Below are positions 38,114 to 46,205 of a DNA stretch of 46,360 bases, piece by piece. The notes beneath the pieces are model-generated. The model did not search any database and was not told the origin of the DNA. It saw nothing but the letters and a program-made list of their open reading frames with translations. The position numbers and the translations under genes are program-made. Each line of letters begins with the position of its first letter. The first letter of the stretch is position 1. Origin of the DNA: an uncultured Nitrosomonas sp. (lineage in GTDB: Bacteria; Pseudomonadota; Gammaproteobacteria; Burkholderiales; Nitrosomonadaceae); NCBI RefSeq assembly GCF_902826915.1, contig NZ_CADEGP010000015.1, forward strand, positions 1 to 46,360. Direction: 5' to 3'.

Positions 38114-39439
38114 CTAAAAAATATAGCGCAAATTGATGCCACCTCCCCAATCAGGGCTGCGATCGGAAAACCCTCTTATCCCGTATGCATTCAGTCTGAA
38201 GTTATTGGAAACTCTTTGCGAAAGATATAGCGTCAGATCCCTGCTGTCTTCCAAGCGCACAGGAGATTGGCCCATGGTGTAATTTGCCCCTAGGGTGACA
38301 CTGGGAGATAATTGATACCCAGCACCGGTTGCACCATAGAGCACGTTATGAAAAGTAATCCCGGATGGGTTACCCAATATTCTGTAACCAAACGCTGCGC
38401 TCAATGTGAACTTGGAAATTGTTTTAAACAAATCGCCTTGAATAGCATAATCGACTTGACCACTTCCCATATTCTGCTTGGCACTGGCAGTCGGTATTTT
38501 TATCCGAGTGGTAATATCAAAAACAATACCAGTCGGTGCATGATCAATCAAATTGTAACTGAATGCGGCAACGATATCGCCCAATCCCGATTGCGTTGTT
38601 CTGTTAAACGATGATCCACCCAGCGGAATACCTCCAATCAGTCCGGAAGCGATAGTTTTGCTTAACCTGACACTATTTATCGCATCATCTGAATCGTCAT
38701 CTTCATCGCCACCACCTCCGCTTCCACTATTGTCGTCGCCCCCACTACCACCGCCACCACTTCCGCTATTGTCGTCATCCCCACCACCACCGCTACCACT
38801 GTTGTCGTCGCCTCCACTACCACCGCCACCACTTCCGCTATTGTCGTCACCCCCACCACCACCGCCGCCACTTCCGCTATTGTCATCACCCCCACTACCA
38901 CCGCCACCACTTCCGCTATTGTCGTCACCTCCATCTCCGCCGCCGCTTCCACTATTGCCGCCATCATCACTTCCACCGTTGCCGTTGCCCCCACCCCCAC
39001 CAGAACCTGAATTGCTTTCCTCGCGACCTGGATTCTCACCTGAGCAATTCTGTGTGTTCTCATCACAAACAACAATGACACCACCACTACCTGAGCTGCT
39101 ACCACCAGAAATTCCCCCTATAATAGGGCCCCCACCATCCACAACACCACCGATCCCCGGACCAAGCACATTACCCGGACCGGTGATATTAAGATAAGGA
39201 ACAATCACTCTGAAAGATGCTCGATCCTTGTCGTAGCGGGCCGTGAAAGGAACATACCAGATATCAGTTGTAGTACTCCCTCCGTATTTACCTGTGGTAA
39301 AGTCAGTTGCCGCACTGAAGCTTAATCTATTGGCAAAAACGACGGGGCAATTGATGCCAAGCACTAATAACAATAATGCTAAGCTTTTTTGTTTAAAAGA
39401 AAAGGATAGGTGCATGAAAGCCTTTTTACGTATAAACAT
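38114..39439 (-). CDS. Outer-membrane beta-barrel protein with Gly/Ser/Asp repeat insert
   Basis: A 441-residue secreted protein, or 433 from the ATG at 39415, which has an AAGG ribosome site. A signal peptide ends VVFA. The C-terminal half (about 255–441) shows alternating beta-strands and ends in Phe (GGINLRYIF), the barrel insertion signal. Between the first strands and the barrel, residues about 143–252 are a low-complexity block with six copies of DDNSGSGGGG at mostly 13-residue spacing, likely an extracellular loop. The fold resembles bacterial transporter-like barrels, but I do not recognise a named family. Its 5' region carries a GGTGTA microsatellite, and it lies downstream of the GGTG-repeat protein gene on the same strand. 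Confidence 0.75.
   Translation of the reverse strand: MFIRKKAFMHLSFSFKQKSLALLLLVLGINCPVVFANRLSFSAATDFTTGKYGGSTTTDIWYVPFTARYDKDRASFRVIVPYLNITGPGNVLGPGIGGVVDGGGPIIGGISGGSSSGSGGVIVVCDENTQNCSGENPGREESNSGSGGGGGNGNGGSDDGGNSGSGGGDGGDDNSGSGGGGSGGDDNSGSGGGGGGGDDNSGSGGGGSGGDDNSGSGGGGDDDNSGSGGGGSGGDDNSGSGGGGDEDDDSDDAINSVRLSKTIASGLIGGIPLGGSSFNRTTQSGLGDIVAAFSYNLIDHAPTGIVFDITTRIKIPTASAKQNMGSGQVDYAIQGDLFKTISKFTLSAAFGYRILGNPSGITFHNVLYGATGAGYQLSPSVTLGANYTMGQSPVRLEDSRDLTLYLSQRVSNNFRLNAYGIRGFSDRSPDWGGGINLRYIF
38696..39010. repeat. Coding tandem repeat (39-base units) in the outer-membrane protein gene
   Basis: About 36–39-base units rich in CCACC and TTGTCGTC on the + strand encode the DDNSGSGGGG block. Units are similar enough at the DNA level for slippage or recombination. 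The opposite-strand reading is an artefactual Pro/Leu/Ser frame. Confidence 0.8.
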
Positions 39440-39515
39440 TCAGCGTAATCATCCGGTGCGGTTGCACGAATTAATAAACTACGGCCCATGTCTCAGTTAA
39501 TTAATGCTGATCCCC

Positions 39516-39549
39516 GGTGTAGGTGTAGGTGTAGGTGTAGGTGTAGGTG
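39516..39549. repeat. Microsatellite: 5.7 copies of GGTGTA
   Basis: A perfect hexanucleotide tract located 77–110 bases upstream of the outer-membrane protein start (or about 100–134 from the alternative start). Such a tract can change length by slippage and alter promoter spacing. No gene lies in 39440–39669 otherwise. Confidence 0.9.
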
Positions 39550-39669
39550 CATTTTCTTTTATAGCCAGAATGGTCACTTATTCTACTTTTTTCTTTACAG
39601 GGGAAATTTTAAAATAAGAAAATAAATCACGTTCATATTTAATTTATTACCTTCTGAAAACCTAATCAG

Positions 39670-41481
39670 CTAATCGCGAATTCTATCTGGAACATCAAGA
39701 TCTCGTAGGCTTTCTCTATGATCGCCAACCCGATCTGGAATATCGATATCCCGTATACTCTCTCTGTGATCACCAAGCCGATCACTCATACCAGAATCAA
39801 ATTCGTCCGGCCTCTCATGTCTGTCAATAACTAAATCCTTGTCATAACGTTCTGCATCATCGCGCGCCCTATCTGGAGTGTCAGTATCACGCACACTATC
39901 TTTATGATCACTTGGCCTATCCCGCACATCTGAGCCGGATTCTCTTGGATTCTCAGGCATTATGGACTTGCGATTCGATGCATCGTTATCGCGCATATCG
40001 AATGATTTCTCTATCGGATCCCCTCTTGTAGAGCCGGAATGATCACTCTTTTTTTCGTCTTCGACACGGAATGAATGATCCATACGCGAATCCTTGCCGG
40101 ATGACTGATCATTGCGTGAGTCAAGGTCGCGTCCTTTTTTTAAATCGCTCGGATTCTGATTGCCGCCATCATGCCCACTGCCGCGACCCTGACTATCTTT
40201 ACCGCTCTGGGAAGGCTTGACTTCCGATTCGTTGCTCGTATTGTTTTTACCTTTGCCGCTGTTATCAATAAAAGCCCTATCATTTCCTTCCTGTATCTGA
40301 GGCGGCAGTATGTTTCTTACTTCAATACGTTCCGAAATAATCCGCTGATCCGCACTAAGCCTACCGCTAATGAGTACACGCTGATCCAACTTGAGGTCAT
40401 TCCTCGTTGTTCCCGCTAACTGCGTATCGGGATCAATGATAATTATCCGGTTGCTTACGTTTAATTCCTTGCCACCCAGGGCATGGATATACCCTTCAAT
40501 CACAAGATGTTCTACATTTCCAATACTCCGAGACATTGGCTCGACCTGGATTTGCTGGGCGTGCAAATGGATGCCATCCCATTGCCCCGTAACCTCGATT
40601 TCCATGCCTTGAGAAATATCCGTTAGCGATGATTTATCATCATGCTGAACGCGCGTGCCATTAACCACAAAACCATGTGTGTCAATTTGAGTGATATAAC
40701 CATTTATTTTGGCTTGCACATGCGGCGGTGTGGTTTCGATTCGTGATGCTATAATCGCACCATTGGATTGTCTGTGACCACTGACTTGCACCCAATCGCC
40801 TGCCTTCATGCTTGAAACATAGTCATGATCCACAGATTTTCCAATCTGTACAGTTTGATCTAATACACGCATTTCCCCGGTTTCTGAATTAATATTGCTA
40901 ATCGGCCCAATCGCCGCATGCACTACCGCAATGTTCCGAGCCATCAATTCGTGGCCAGCGCCTAGCGCACGCGCGACAACAACTTGCCCTACCGCAAGAT
41001 CGCGTGCTGTAGAAGGTCGTCCATCAATAGAAATGGGAGTATTGCTGTCATAATGAACCTCAATGCCATTGACACAAATACTTGCAAATCCGGTGATAAC
41101 ACCAATAATTCCCGTTCCTCCAAGCCCCCCATCGTCAGCAACATGTCCAGTTCCTCCAATACCGCCTTCTCCCTGAACACCGGTACCGCCCACTCCTGAT
41201 TCGGCTACTGGCGCACCAGTCCCGCCAATGCCGCCTCCCGAAACACCGGTACCACCCATTCCCCCATCGCGCACACCTGTCCCACCCACACCCGATTCGG
41301 CTAATGGTGTACCCGTGCCGCCGATTCCAGATTGAGGTTGCAGCATAGGGTTGGTCAGCGAAGCATTGACATCGCAATTGTTTTCAGCGAGGGCACTAGC
41401 GGAATAGAAAAACATCAGAGTGATGACACTCAATATATATGTCCCGCAACGGTATAGGGCGGCCAATGAAGTTTTTGTCAT
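39670..41481 (-). CDS. Secreted DUF5666-type repeat protein
   Basis: A 603-residue exported protein with a signal peptide ending ALA (about residue 32). Residues 51–125 hold eight GGTG units in GIGGTG/GVGGTG runs, including AESGVGGTGV twice. Four related beta domains of the DUF5666 type follow (about 128–190, 190–250, 258–315, 328–390; pattern GQWDGxxLxAxxI). The last 200 residues are a highly charged Asp/Arg/Ser tail with repeats such as DIPDRVGDHRES. DUF5666 proteins have no established function. It starts 25 bases after the DUF6502 gene ends, so they are probably co-transcribed. Confidence 0.82.
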   Translation of the reverse strand: MTKTSLAALYRCGTYILSVITLMFFYSASALAENNCDVNASLTNPMLQPQSGIGGTGTPLAESGVGGTGVRDGGMGGTGVSGGGIGGTGAPVAESGVGGTGVQGEGGIGGTGHVADDGGLGGTGIIGVITGFASICVNGIEVHYDSNTPISIDGRPSTARDLAVGQVVVARALGAGHELMARNIAVVHAAIGPISNINSETGEMRVLDQTVQIGKSVDHDYVSSMKAGDWVQVSGHRQSNGAIIASRIETTPPHVQAKINGYITQIDTHGFVVNGTRVQHDDKSSLTDISQGMEIEVTGQWDGIHLHAQQIQVEPMSRSIGNVEHLVIEGYIHALGGKELNVSNRIIIIDPDTQLAGTTRNDLKLDQRVLISGRLSADQRIISERIEVRNILPPQIQEGNDRAFIDNSGKGKNNTSNESEVKPSQSGKDSQGRGSGHDGGNQNPSDLKKGRDLDSRNDQSSGKDSRMDHSFRVEDEKKSDHSGSTRGDPIEKSFDMRDNDASNRKSIMPENPRESGSDVRDRPSDHKDSVRDTDTPDRARDDAERYDKDLVIDRHERPDEFDSGMSDRLGDHRESIRDIDIPDRVGDHRESLRDLDVPDRIRD

Positions 41482-41506
41482 TTCGCTTTACAAACGTCCT
41501 GAATGA

Positions 41507-42382
41507 TTAGCTCGGTGTATCATTGCTATCTGCTTTTGTTGATTCTTCCGAATCAACCGGCTCACTATAATAATAAATGCCGAATGTCATGCGATAACGC
41601 GATTCGCTTCTTGGTGTATCATTTTTTTCAAGTTCCATCGCATCTTTGTTAATGGCAAGCAACGATTCCATCCCAAGATAGGTGGATTTTTCAGCTAACT
41701 TCTGCACCGAATCAGTAGTTAATTCATCGTAAGAAACACTTCGTTCAAAGAAGGGCTGTTTTTCCCCTAATAAATTATTGGTTGCAGCAGCGGCATGATC
41801 ATGCAAGTTATGACCGAAGTAATACACTTTTTCCTCAAAGCCGTATGCTGGAACAAATGCCGACGTATTGAGGCACACTCGCTTCTGATCGTCAAAATGC
41901 GCCACCCCGAGTCTCAACCATTCATCAAGTACAACTCGCGAACGGATATCACAACTTACATTGGCAACAAGTTTCTCAAATGAAATTTCACCGCCTTCTT
42001 TAATAAATCTAGGTAATGGCTTAGGTTGATTATTTTCATCGAGATAACGTGCGTCACTGGTCCAAAGACTCACCAATCGAGCACCCATTGAAACTGCTTG
42101 AGGAATTGCCTCAGCATCGGAATGATTCTCATGTCGCAACCGCTTAATATCTTTACGATGAACACCCGTTAACAAACTTAAATGGCTGTCCGTCGAAGAT
42201 TTTCCCTCAATCTTAAAATCTTTATCTGCGATCTCTACGAACAATTCTTTCAGTAATTCCAACAAAAAAGGATAAGTAATCCCTTTTGACAGCATTAACC
42301 TGATTATTGGACGAAGTACGCGCCGGAGCGCAACAACGAGTGCTGGCGAAAGCGTTGAGTTAGGTGTTTGAATACTGTGCAT
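41507..42382 (-). CDS. DUF6502 family protein (possible DNA-binding regulator)
   Basis: A 291-residue protein from ATG 42382; a TTG reading from 42427 would add 15 residues. No signal peptide. The N-terminal part (about 10–85) contains ARLLKGI-like helices and LSLLTGVHRKDIKRL, which looks like a helix-turn-helix. The remainder is conserved-looking but of unknown role. I recall DUF6502 genes sitting next to DUF5666 genes in other genomes. A cluster of palindromes lies directly upstream, between this gene and the divergent small secreted protein gene, so autoregulation is plausible (inference). Confidence 0.75.
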   Translation of the reverse strand: MHSIQTPNSTLSPALVVALRRVLRPIIRLMLSKGITYPFLLELLKELFVEIADKDFKIEGKSSTDSHLSLLTGVHRKDIKRLRHENHSDAEAIPQAVSMGARLVSLWTSDARYLDENNQPKPLPRFIKEGGEISFEKLVANVSCDIRSRVVLDEWLRLGVAHFDDQKRVCLNTSAFVPAYGFEEKVYYFGHNLHDHAAAATNNLLGEKQPFFERSVSYDELTTDSVQKLAEKSTYLGMESLLAINKDAMELEKNDTPRSESRYRMTFGIYYYSEPVDSEESTKADSNDTPS

Positions 42383-42443
42383 AAAGCTTATCCACGAATA
42401 AATGGGCCACAAAGTTGATGAATACAAGCTATTTTAACATATC

Positions 42444-42523
42444 GTGGGAAATAATCACACAATATGTTGACATGGGAAAATATCCCACGTATAGTTGATT
42501 CTGTGTGAGGAAAAATATCACAC
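42444..42523. promoter_or_regulatory. Three operator-like palindromes in a divergent promoter region
   Basis: Site 1 (42444–42460) is GTGGGA-AATAA-TCACAC. Site 2 (42472–42488) is ATGGGA-AAATA-TCCCAC. Site 3 (42503–42523) is GTGTGA-N9-TCACAC. Sites 1 and 2 share a 17-base 6-5-6 layout and start 28 bases apart. They lie 62–141 bases upstream of the DUF6502 start and 55–134 bases upstream of the small secreted protein start. This looks like a shared operator set. Confidence 0.65.
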
Positions 42524-42577
42524 GCACATCAGGACACATTACTGATGCTGCATCAATTCAAATCAAGGAGAAGTATC

Positions 42578-42886
42578 ATGAAAAAACTCTCAATTATCAC
42601 AATTCTAATGTTCAGCATGGGATTTGCATCTACATCTTTCTCTGCCGGAAAAGCTGTAGATGACTACCTTAGATACTCGAGCACAATGAACACTCCGACA
42701 GATCAGATTCGCCATGACCACAGCACGAATGATTCTAGCAGAACTGTGCATTCAAAAAATAATCAAAATGTCGCTTCACCTATCATACGCGACGGACAAA
42801 ACGTCGATGATCGTGAAGCCAGACGAATCGGAAAACTGCTATGGAAAAACGACCATATTCACGGAGGTCATGGCAACACGAAATAA
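42578..42886 (+). CDS. Small secreted protein of unknown function
   Basis: A 102-residue protein with a clear signal peptide (MKKLSIITILMFSMGFASTS, cleavage near FSA). A short polar mature region rich in Asn, Asp, His and Arg ends HIHGGHGNTK. ATG 42578 has an AAGGAGAAG site and a typical signal start, so I prefer it to the longer reading from 42545. The His/Asp-rich tail could bind metal, which would suit its position just upstream of a copper protein gene, but nothing proves this. It is the first gene after the palindrome cluster. Confidence 0.75.
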   Translation: MKKLSIITILMFSMGFASTSFSAGKAVDDYLRYSSTMNTPTDQIRHDHSTNDSSRTVHSKNNQNVASPIIRDGQNVDDREARRIGKLLWKNDHIHGGHGNTK

Positions 42887-42900
42887 TATAAGATAGTAAA

Positions 42901-42933
42901 ACTCAGTGGCGCCTATCACAGGCGAAACTGAGT
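42901..42933 (+). other. Two-tier intergenic RNA hairpin
   Basis: ACTCAGT (42901–42907) pairs with ACTGAGT (42927–42933), and CGCCT (42910–42914) with AGGCG (42920–42924). There is no U-run after it, so it is not a standard terminator in the + direction. It could protect or process the mRNA between the small secreted protein gene and the cupredoxin-propeller gene. Confidence 0.6.
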
Positions 42934-42984
42934 GAAAAACCACATAAAAACTATTATTTTTAATTGCTCCAAGGAGAATATTCA

Positions 42985-44805
42985 ATGTTTAATAAAAAAT
43001 TTTTAAAGCAAGCAGTCAATTTGGGGATCTGTTCCTCAGCACTGCTCATGTTATCAGCAGGCAGCGTCTCTGCCGGTGATAACGAAGTCAAATTTGAGCT
43101 GACGGATAATCCTGGACGATGGTTTGATACTGGCACGTCTGTCGCAGGGAATCGTTCAATTGCCATAGCTTCCCCAGGCGTGCGCGTGAAGTTCTCGGGC
43201 AATTCAAATACCGTGCATACCCGAACCAGCTTAATTTATCCGACGGGCGCTGCTAATATGCCTTTCAATACGGAACCGAGAAAAGGCGGAGATGATGTGA
43301 CGCTAACAACACCCGGTTTGTATGTTTTCACCTGTAGCGTTCATCCCTATATGTTTGGCGCGGTGATTGTCGATGACCCCAAAACTACCGGGTTGGATTT
43401 AGGCTCTTCAATCAGCCTGATTAACGGCATTACCGTCCCATCCAGCAGCGATCTGGCAACAAGACTCTTACGGACTTTCTTTATTGCCACCAACCCTGCC
43501 AACTGGCAAGACTATGCAAGCAACAAACCGTGGCATATCACCTATCCGAATGTTGACGTGCGCGTAGACATTGGCGTTGTTAATCTACCAAACGTACTGA
43601 ATGAACTTTATGGCAATGATATTTCGCTAAACGCACTAGAAAACCCTAAAACCCCCGCAGTTGGTGAAATATGGGTTGCCACACAATTTGAAACCACTCG
43701 CGGCAAGGAGAAACCCGGCACAATATCAGCAATAGATGGATCTTCCTGGCAAGTGACACGCAAAGTAGCATTACCTTCCATTGAAATGAACAACCCACAC
43801 AATATGTGGACCGACAAAGACCAAACCGTAATTTATGCCACCCAATGGTTTGACAGTAAACTGGCTGTATTTGATCGTCAAACAGGCGCACTCATACGCA
43901 ATGTATCCGTAGGCGAATCACCTGCACATGTGATGACTTTGACTGACTCCGATCGCCTTCACGTTACGAATAATGGCGACACACGCACGGACTCAGTAAT
44001 GGAGCTAGCCCCCCTAGGAACCGGAGTACTGCGCCGAGTGGATATTGGGCGCGGTAATCCTCACGCACACTGGATGAGTCATGATGGCAAAACCATGGTA
44101 ACGCCCAATGTTTTTTCAGGGGATTCCACGCAATACAATTTCCATACCGATGCTATTGAGGCCATTCTTCCGGTCGGCAGCCCTTTCGGCCATCCTATAG
44201 CAACGGGCATGATGCCCGATGCCAGCAAATATTACGCGGCTAACCTGCTCGACAGCACGATCGCGGTTGTGAATATGGATACCCACAAGGTTATGAAACA
44301 CATTAACCTAATCAAAAATTATGACCCGGTTGCAGGAACCATTACCGGCCCAATAGGCGCATTACCGATTCAAACCCCGGTTTCTCCTGATGGTAAAAAT
44401 ATGATAACCGCCAATACGCTCTCAGGCACGATAACTATTGTCAATACGAATACCGATAAAGTGGTTGCGATGCTGCCCTGTGATCCTGGTTGCCACGGCG
44501 TACAATATGGAGCCAAACAAGGTGGCGGTTACTATGCGTATGTATCCAGCAAGTTTTCCAACAGAATGCTGATCGTGGATCCTGATCCAAATAATGATGG
44601 CGATCCATCGGATGCAAAAATTGTTGGTGCGGTAGGATTATTTGCCGCAGGCACTACACAGAAGGATGACGCAATAAAAGGGAATCCAGGCATGGGCGGG
44701 CAAGGCATTCTGCCGATCCCGGTAGTATATAACGGCTGGGTGCAGAATCTACCCGCATCTTGGAGCAGTCAATTGACTCCAGCTCAACGCAATCCGATTG
44801 AATAA
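42985..44805 (+). CDS. Periplasmic cupredoxin–beta-propeller protein
   Basis: A 606-residue exported protein with a signal peptide ending SVSA (residue 30). The cupredoxin (about 32–132) has amicyanin-like type-1 ligands His78, Cys117, His120, Met123 (CSVHPYM). The YVTN/YncE-like propeller (about 225–590) has the conserved His residues 272, 315, 360, 362, 403 and 504 plus a CDPGCH motif. ATG 42985 follows AAGGAGA; the longer reading from 42964 is unlikely. It is a paralogue of the C-terminal two thirds of the fusion at 13166–15931 but lacks the multicopper oxidase part. A mobile or partner electron-transfer role is plausible; the propeller His set could bind metal (inference). Confidence 0.85.
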   Translation: MFNKKFLKQAVNLGICSSALLMLSAGSVSAGDNEVKFELTDNPGRWFDTGTSVAGNRSIAIASPGVRVKFSGNSNTVHTRTSLIYPTGAANMPFNTEPRKGGDDVTLTTPGLYVFTCSVHPYMFGAVIVDDPKTTGLDLGSSISLINGITVPSSSDLATRLLRTFFIATNPANWQDYASNKPWHITYPNVDVRVDIGVVNLPNVLNELYGNDISLNALENPKTPAVGEIWVATQFETTRGKEKPGTISAIDGSSWQVTRKVALPSIEMNNPHNMWTDKDQTVIYATQWFDSKLAVFDRQTGALIRNVSVGESPAHVMTLTDSDRLHVTNNGDTRTDSVMELAPLGTGVLRRVDIGRGNPHAHWMSHDGKTMVTPNVFSGDSTQYNFHTDAIEAILPVGSPFGHPIATGMMPDASKYYAANLLDSTIAVVNMDTHKVMKHINLIKNYDPVAGTITGPIGALPIQTPVSPDGKNMITANTLSGTITIVNTNTDKVVAMLPCDPGCHGVQYGAKQGGGYYAYVSSKFSNRMLIVDPDPNNDGDPSDAKIVGAVGLFAAGTTQKDDAIKGNPGMGGQGILPIPVVYNGWVQNLPASWSSQLTPAQRNPIE

Positions 44806-44847
44806 TCGTATTTTTAATATAACTAGTTCCATGGATAAATGACAACT

Positions 44848-44892
44848 ACAGATAGTATTTGATATCGCCTTACCCTATTAAATGCTATCTGT
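44848..44892 (+). other. Intergenic inverted repeat
   Basis: A 13-base arm ACAGATAGTATTT (44848–44860) matches AAATGCTATCTGT (44880–44892) with one G-T pair and a 19-base loop. It lies between the cupredoxin-propeller gene and the acidic protein gene and may be an mRNA processing or regulatory site. Confidence 0.55.
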
Positions 44893-44927
44893 CACATTGA
44901 CTTAATTGATTTTTTAGGAGAACCAAA

Positions 44928-45830
44928 ATGAGCACAGGACATGATGATTCATCCAACAGCAACAAACATTTTACGTTCACCATTGAAAACGGAGCTGTGA
45001 CAGCCTATTTCGAAGTTGAAAATGGAATAACTCAGCAAGAATCTATCGACAATAGAGATTCTTTTGTAATCGATGGCACTCAAATCACCCACACCAAACA
45101 ATCGTCTAACGGGCCGGAAATCACTGTCTATTCTGACCCCGAGGGTGATGGATCCTACAAAGCCATCTCTGATTCCAACGGCACCGATGATGATGGCAAT
45201 AATGATGATCGCCCTGGCAGTGGTGACCGCAAAGGTTACCAATTCACTATTAACGAAAATAACGAAGTCGTTGAAGTATTCGAAATTAAAAAGGGTGTAC
45301 CGGAACTTGAGCCCATCGATGATGATGGCACTGAAGTCTATTCTGTGACGGATGCGGGTGATGTAATTCGTGCTGACGAAGAACCTTTCGGCACAGAAAT
45401 CACACGCTATTCTGATGCAGATGGCGATGGCATCTATCATCGTGTTTCTGAAGAATGGTCCCCTAGCTCTCCAGGAGCCGGGTTTAAGATTACAGATCGA
45501 CTCGATTACTCTCCATCTAGCGGCGATGATCGAATTGGAGTACGCGGTGGCGAAGATTGCCATGGCGGACAAGGTGCGGATGACTTTGTGATCCGCGAGG
45601 CCGCACATTTACGAATCGGAGACTTCAACTCCAGCGAAGATAAATTCATTATATTTGATACCGGGCTGGGCCTTATTTCAAGAGAACATCTAGAAAGCTT
45701 TGTCACTAATATTCACCGTAGTGATGATGATCAAGATTTCATAGTAGATTTTGGTTCTACCGCATCAGTCACGCTGGTTGGCGTCGCGTCTGATCAAATT
45801 AGCTGGGATGATGTCAGTGTATTGAGTTAG
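44928..45830 (+). CDS. Acidic duplicated-domain protein, probably type I secreted
   Basis: A 300-residue strongly acidic protein without an N-terminal signal. Residues about 13–82 and 97–168 are two copies of one module (FTIENGAVTAYFEVENG… and FTINENNEVVEVFEIKKG…), each ending in a Ca2+-loop-like DPEGDGSY/DADGDGIY. The C-terminal third resembles the end of RTX-type secreted proteins: one GGQGADDFVI motif, then IGDFNSSEDKFIIFD and VTLVGVASDQISWDD. Type I secretion is therefore likely (inference); no transporter is in the window. A good AGGAGA site precedes the ATG. It follows the cupredoxin-propeller gene by 122 bases, possibly in one operon. Confidence 0.7.
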   Translation: MSTGHDDSSNSNKHFTFTIENGAVTAYFEVENGITQQESIDNRDSFVIDGTQITHTKQSSNGPEITVYSDPEGDGSYKAISDSNGTDDDGNNDDRPGSGDRKGYQFTINENNEVVEVFEIKKGVPELEPIDDDGTEVYSVTDAGDVIRADEEPFGTEITRYSDADGDGIYHRVSEEWSPSSPGAGFKITDRLDYSPSSGDDRIGVRGGEDCHGGQGADDFVIREAAHLRIGDFNSSEDKFIIFDTGLGLISREHLESFVTNIHRSDDDQDFIVDFGSTASVTLVGVASDQISWDDVSVLS

Positions 45831-45850
45831 ACAACTACTAACTCGAATAC

Positions 45851-45910
45851 TTCGATAAGCTCATAACGGGCAATTAAGTTTTGTTCTTTGTTCTGATTGA
45901 GCTTGTCGAA
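45851..45910. repeat. Inverted repeat of the TTCGAYAAGCTCA type
   Basis: Arms TTCGATAAGCTCA (45851–45863) and TGAGCTTGTCGAA (45898–45910) differ at one position, with a 34-base loop. From memory this is a widespread intergenic hairpin sequence in proteobacteria. It follows the acidic protein gene and may also end its transcript. Confidence 0.7.
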
Positions 45911-46205
45911 TTGAGAAAATAGTCATCAACCAATTGGGCGTTTTCCTAGCACTTTAGCCAAAGGAACGATAATCCCTAGAGGCTTATTATTCTGTTCCTC
46001 GGGTAGAAAACTCTCTGAATGCCGGTTAATACCGCATATTCTGCGGCAGAGGAGTTCTGCGTCACTTTTTCCGGCTTCGAATAGATTGGCTTAATCTCTC
46101 CGAATAATTCATCTACATGATTCACAAGGAATATCAGCAACTATCAATTCCAGTTATCGAGAATTCCTCGTGAATACATACAATATAAATAATAAGGGAG
46201 CAAAT
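45911..46205. other. Intergenic stretch before the last gene
   Basis: No credible coding frame or RNA gene seen. It must hold the promoter of the last gene. A ribosome site (AAGGGAG) lies at about 46194–46200. Confidence 0.4.

Noticed and set aside
38696..39010. Tandem repeats considered as a CRISPR array
   Set aside because: Units are contiguous, in frame and coding, with no unique spacers and no cas genes.
38658..39197. Open + strand frame of 179 codons, almost all Pro, Leu and Ser
   Set aside because: It is the mirror of the Gly/Ser/Asp repeat in the real outer-membrane protein gene; no ribosome site and no domain.
44949..45608. Long - strand frame (219 codons) opposite the acidic protein gene
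   Set aside because: It is opened by the codon bias of the acidic, repeat-bearing + strand gene, which has a good ribosome site and recognisable modules.
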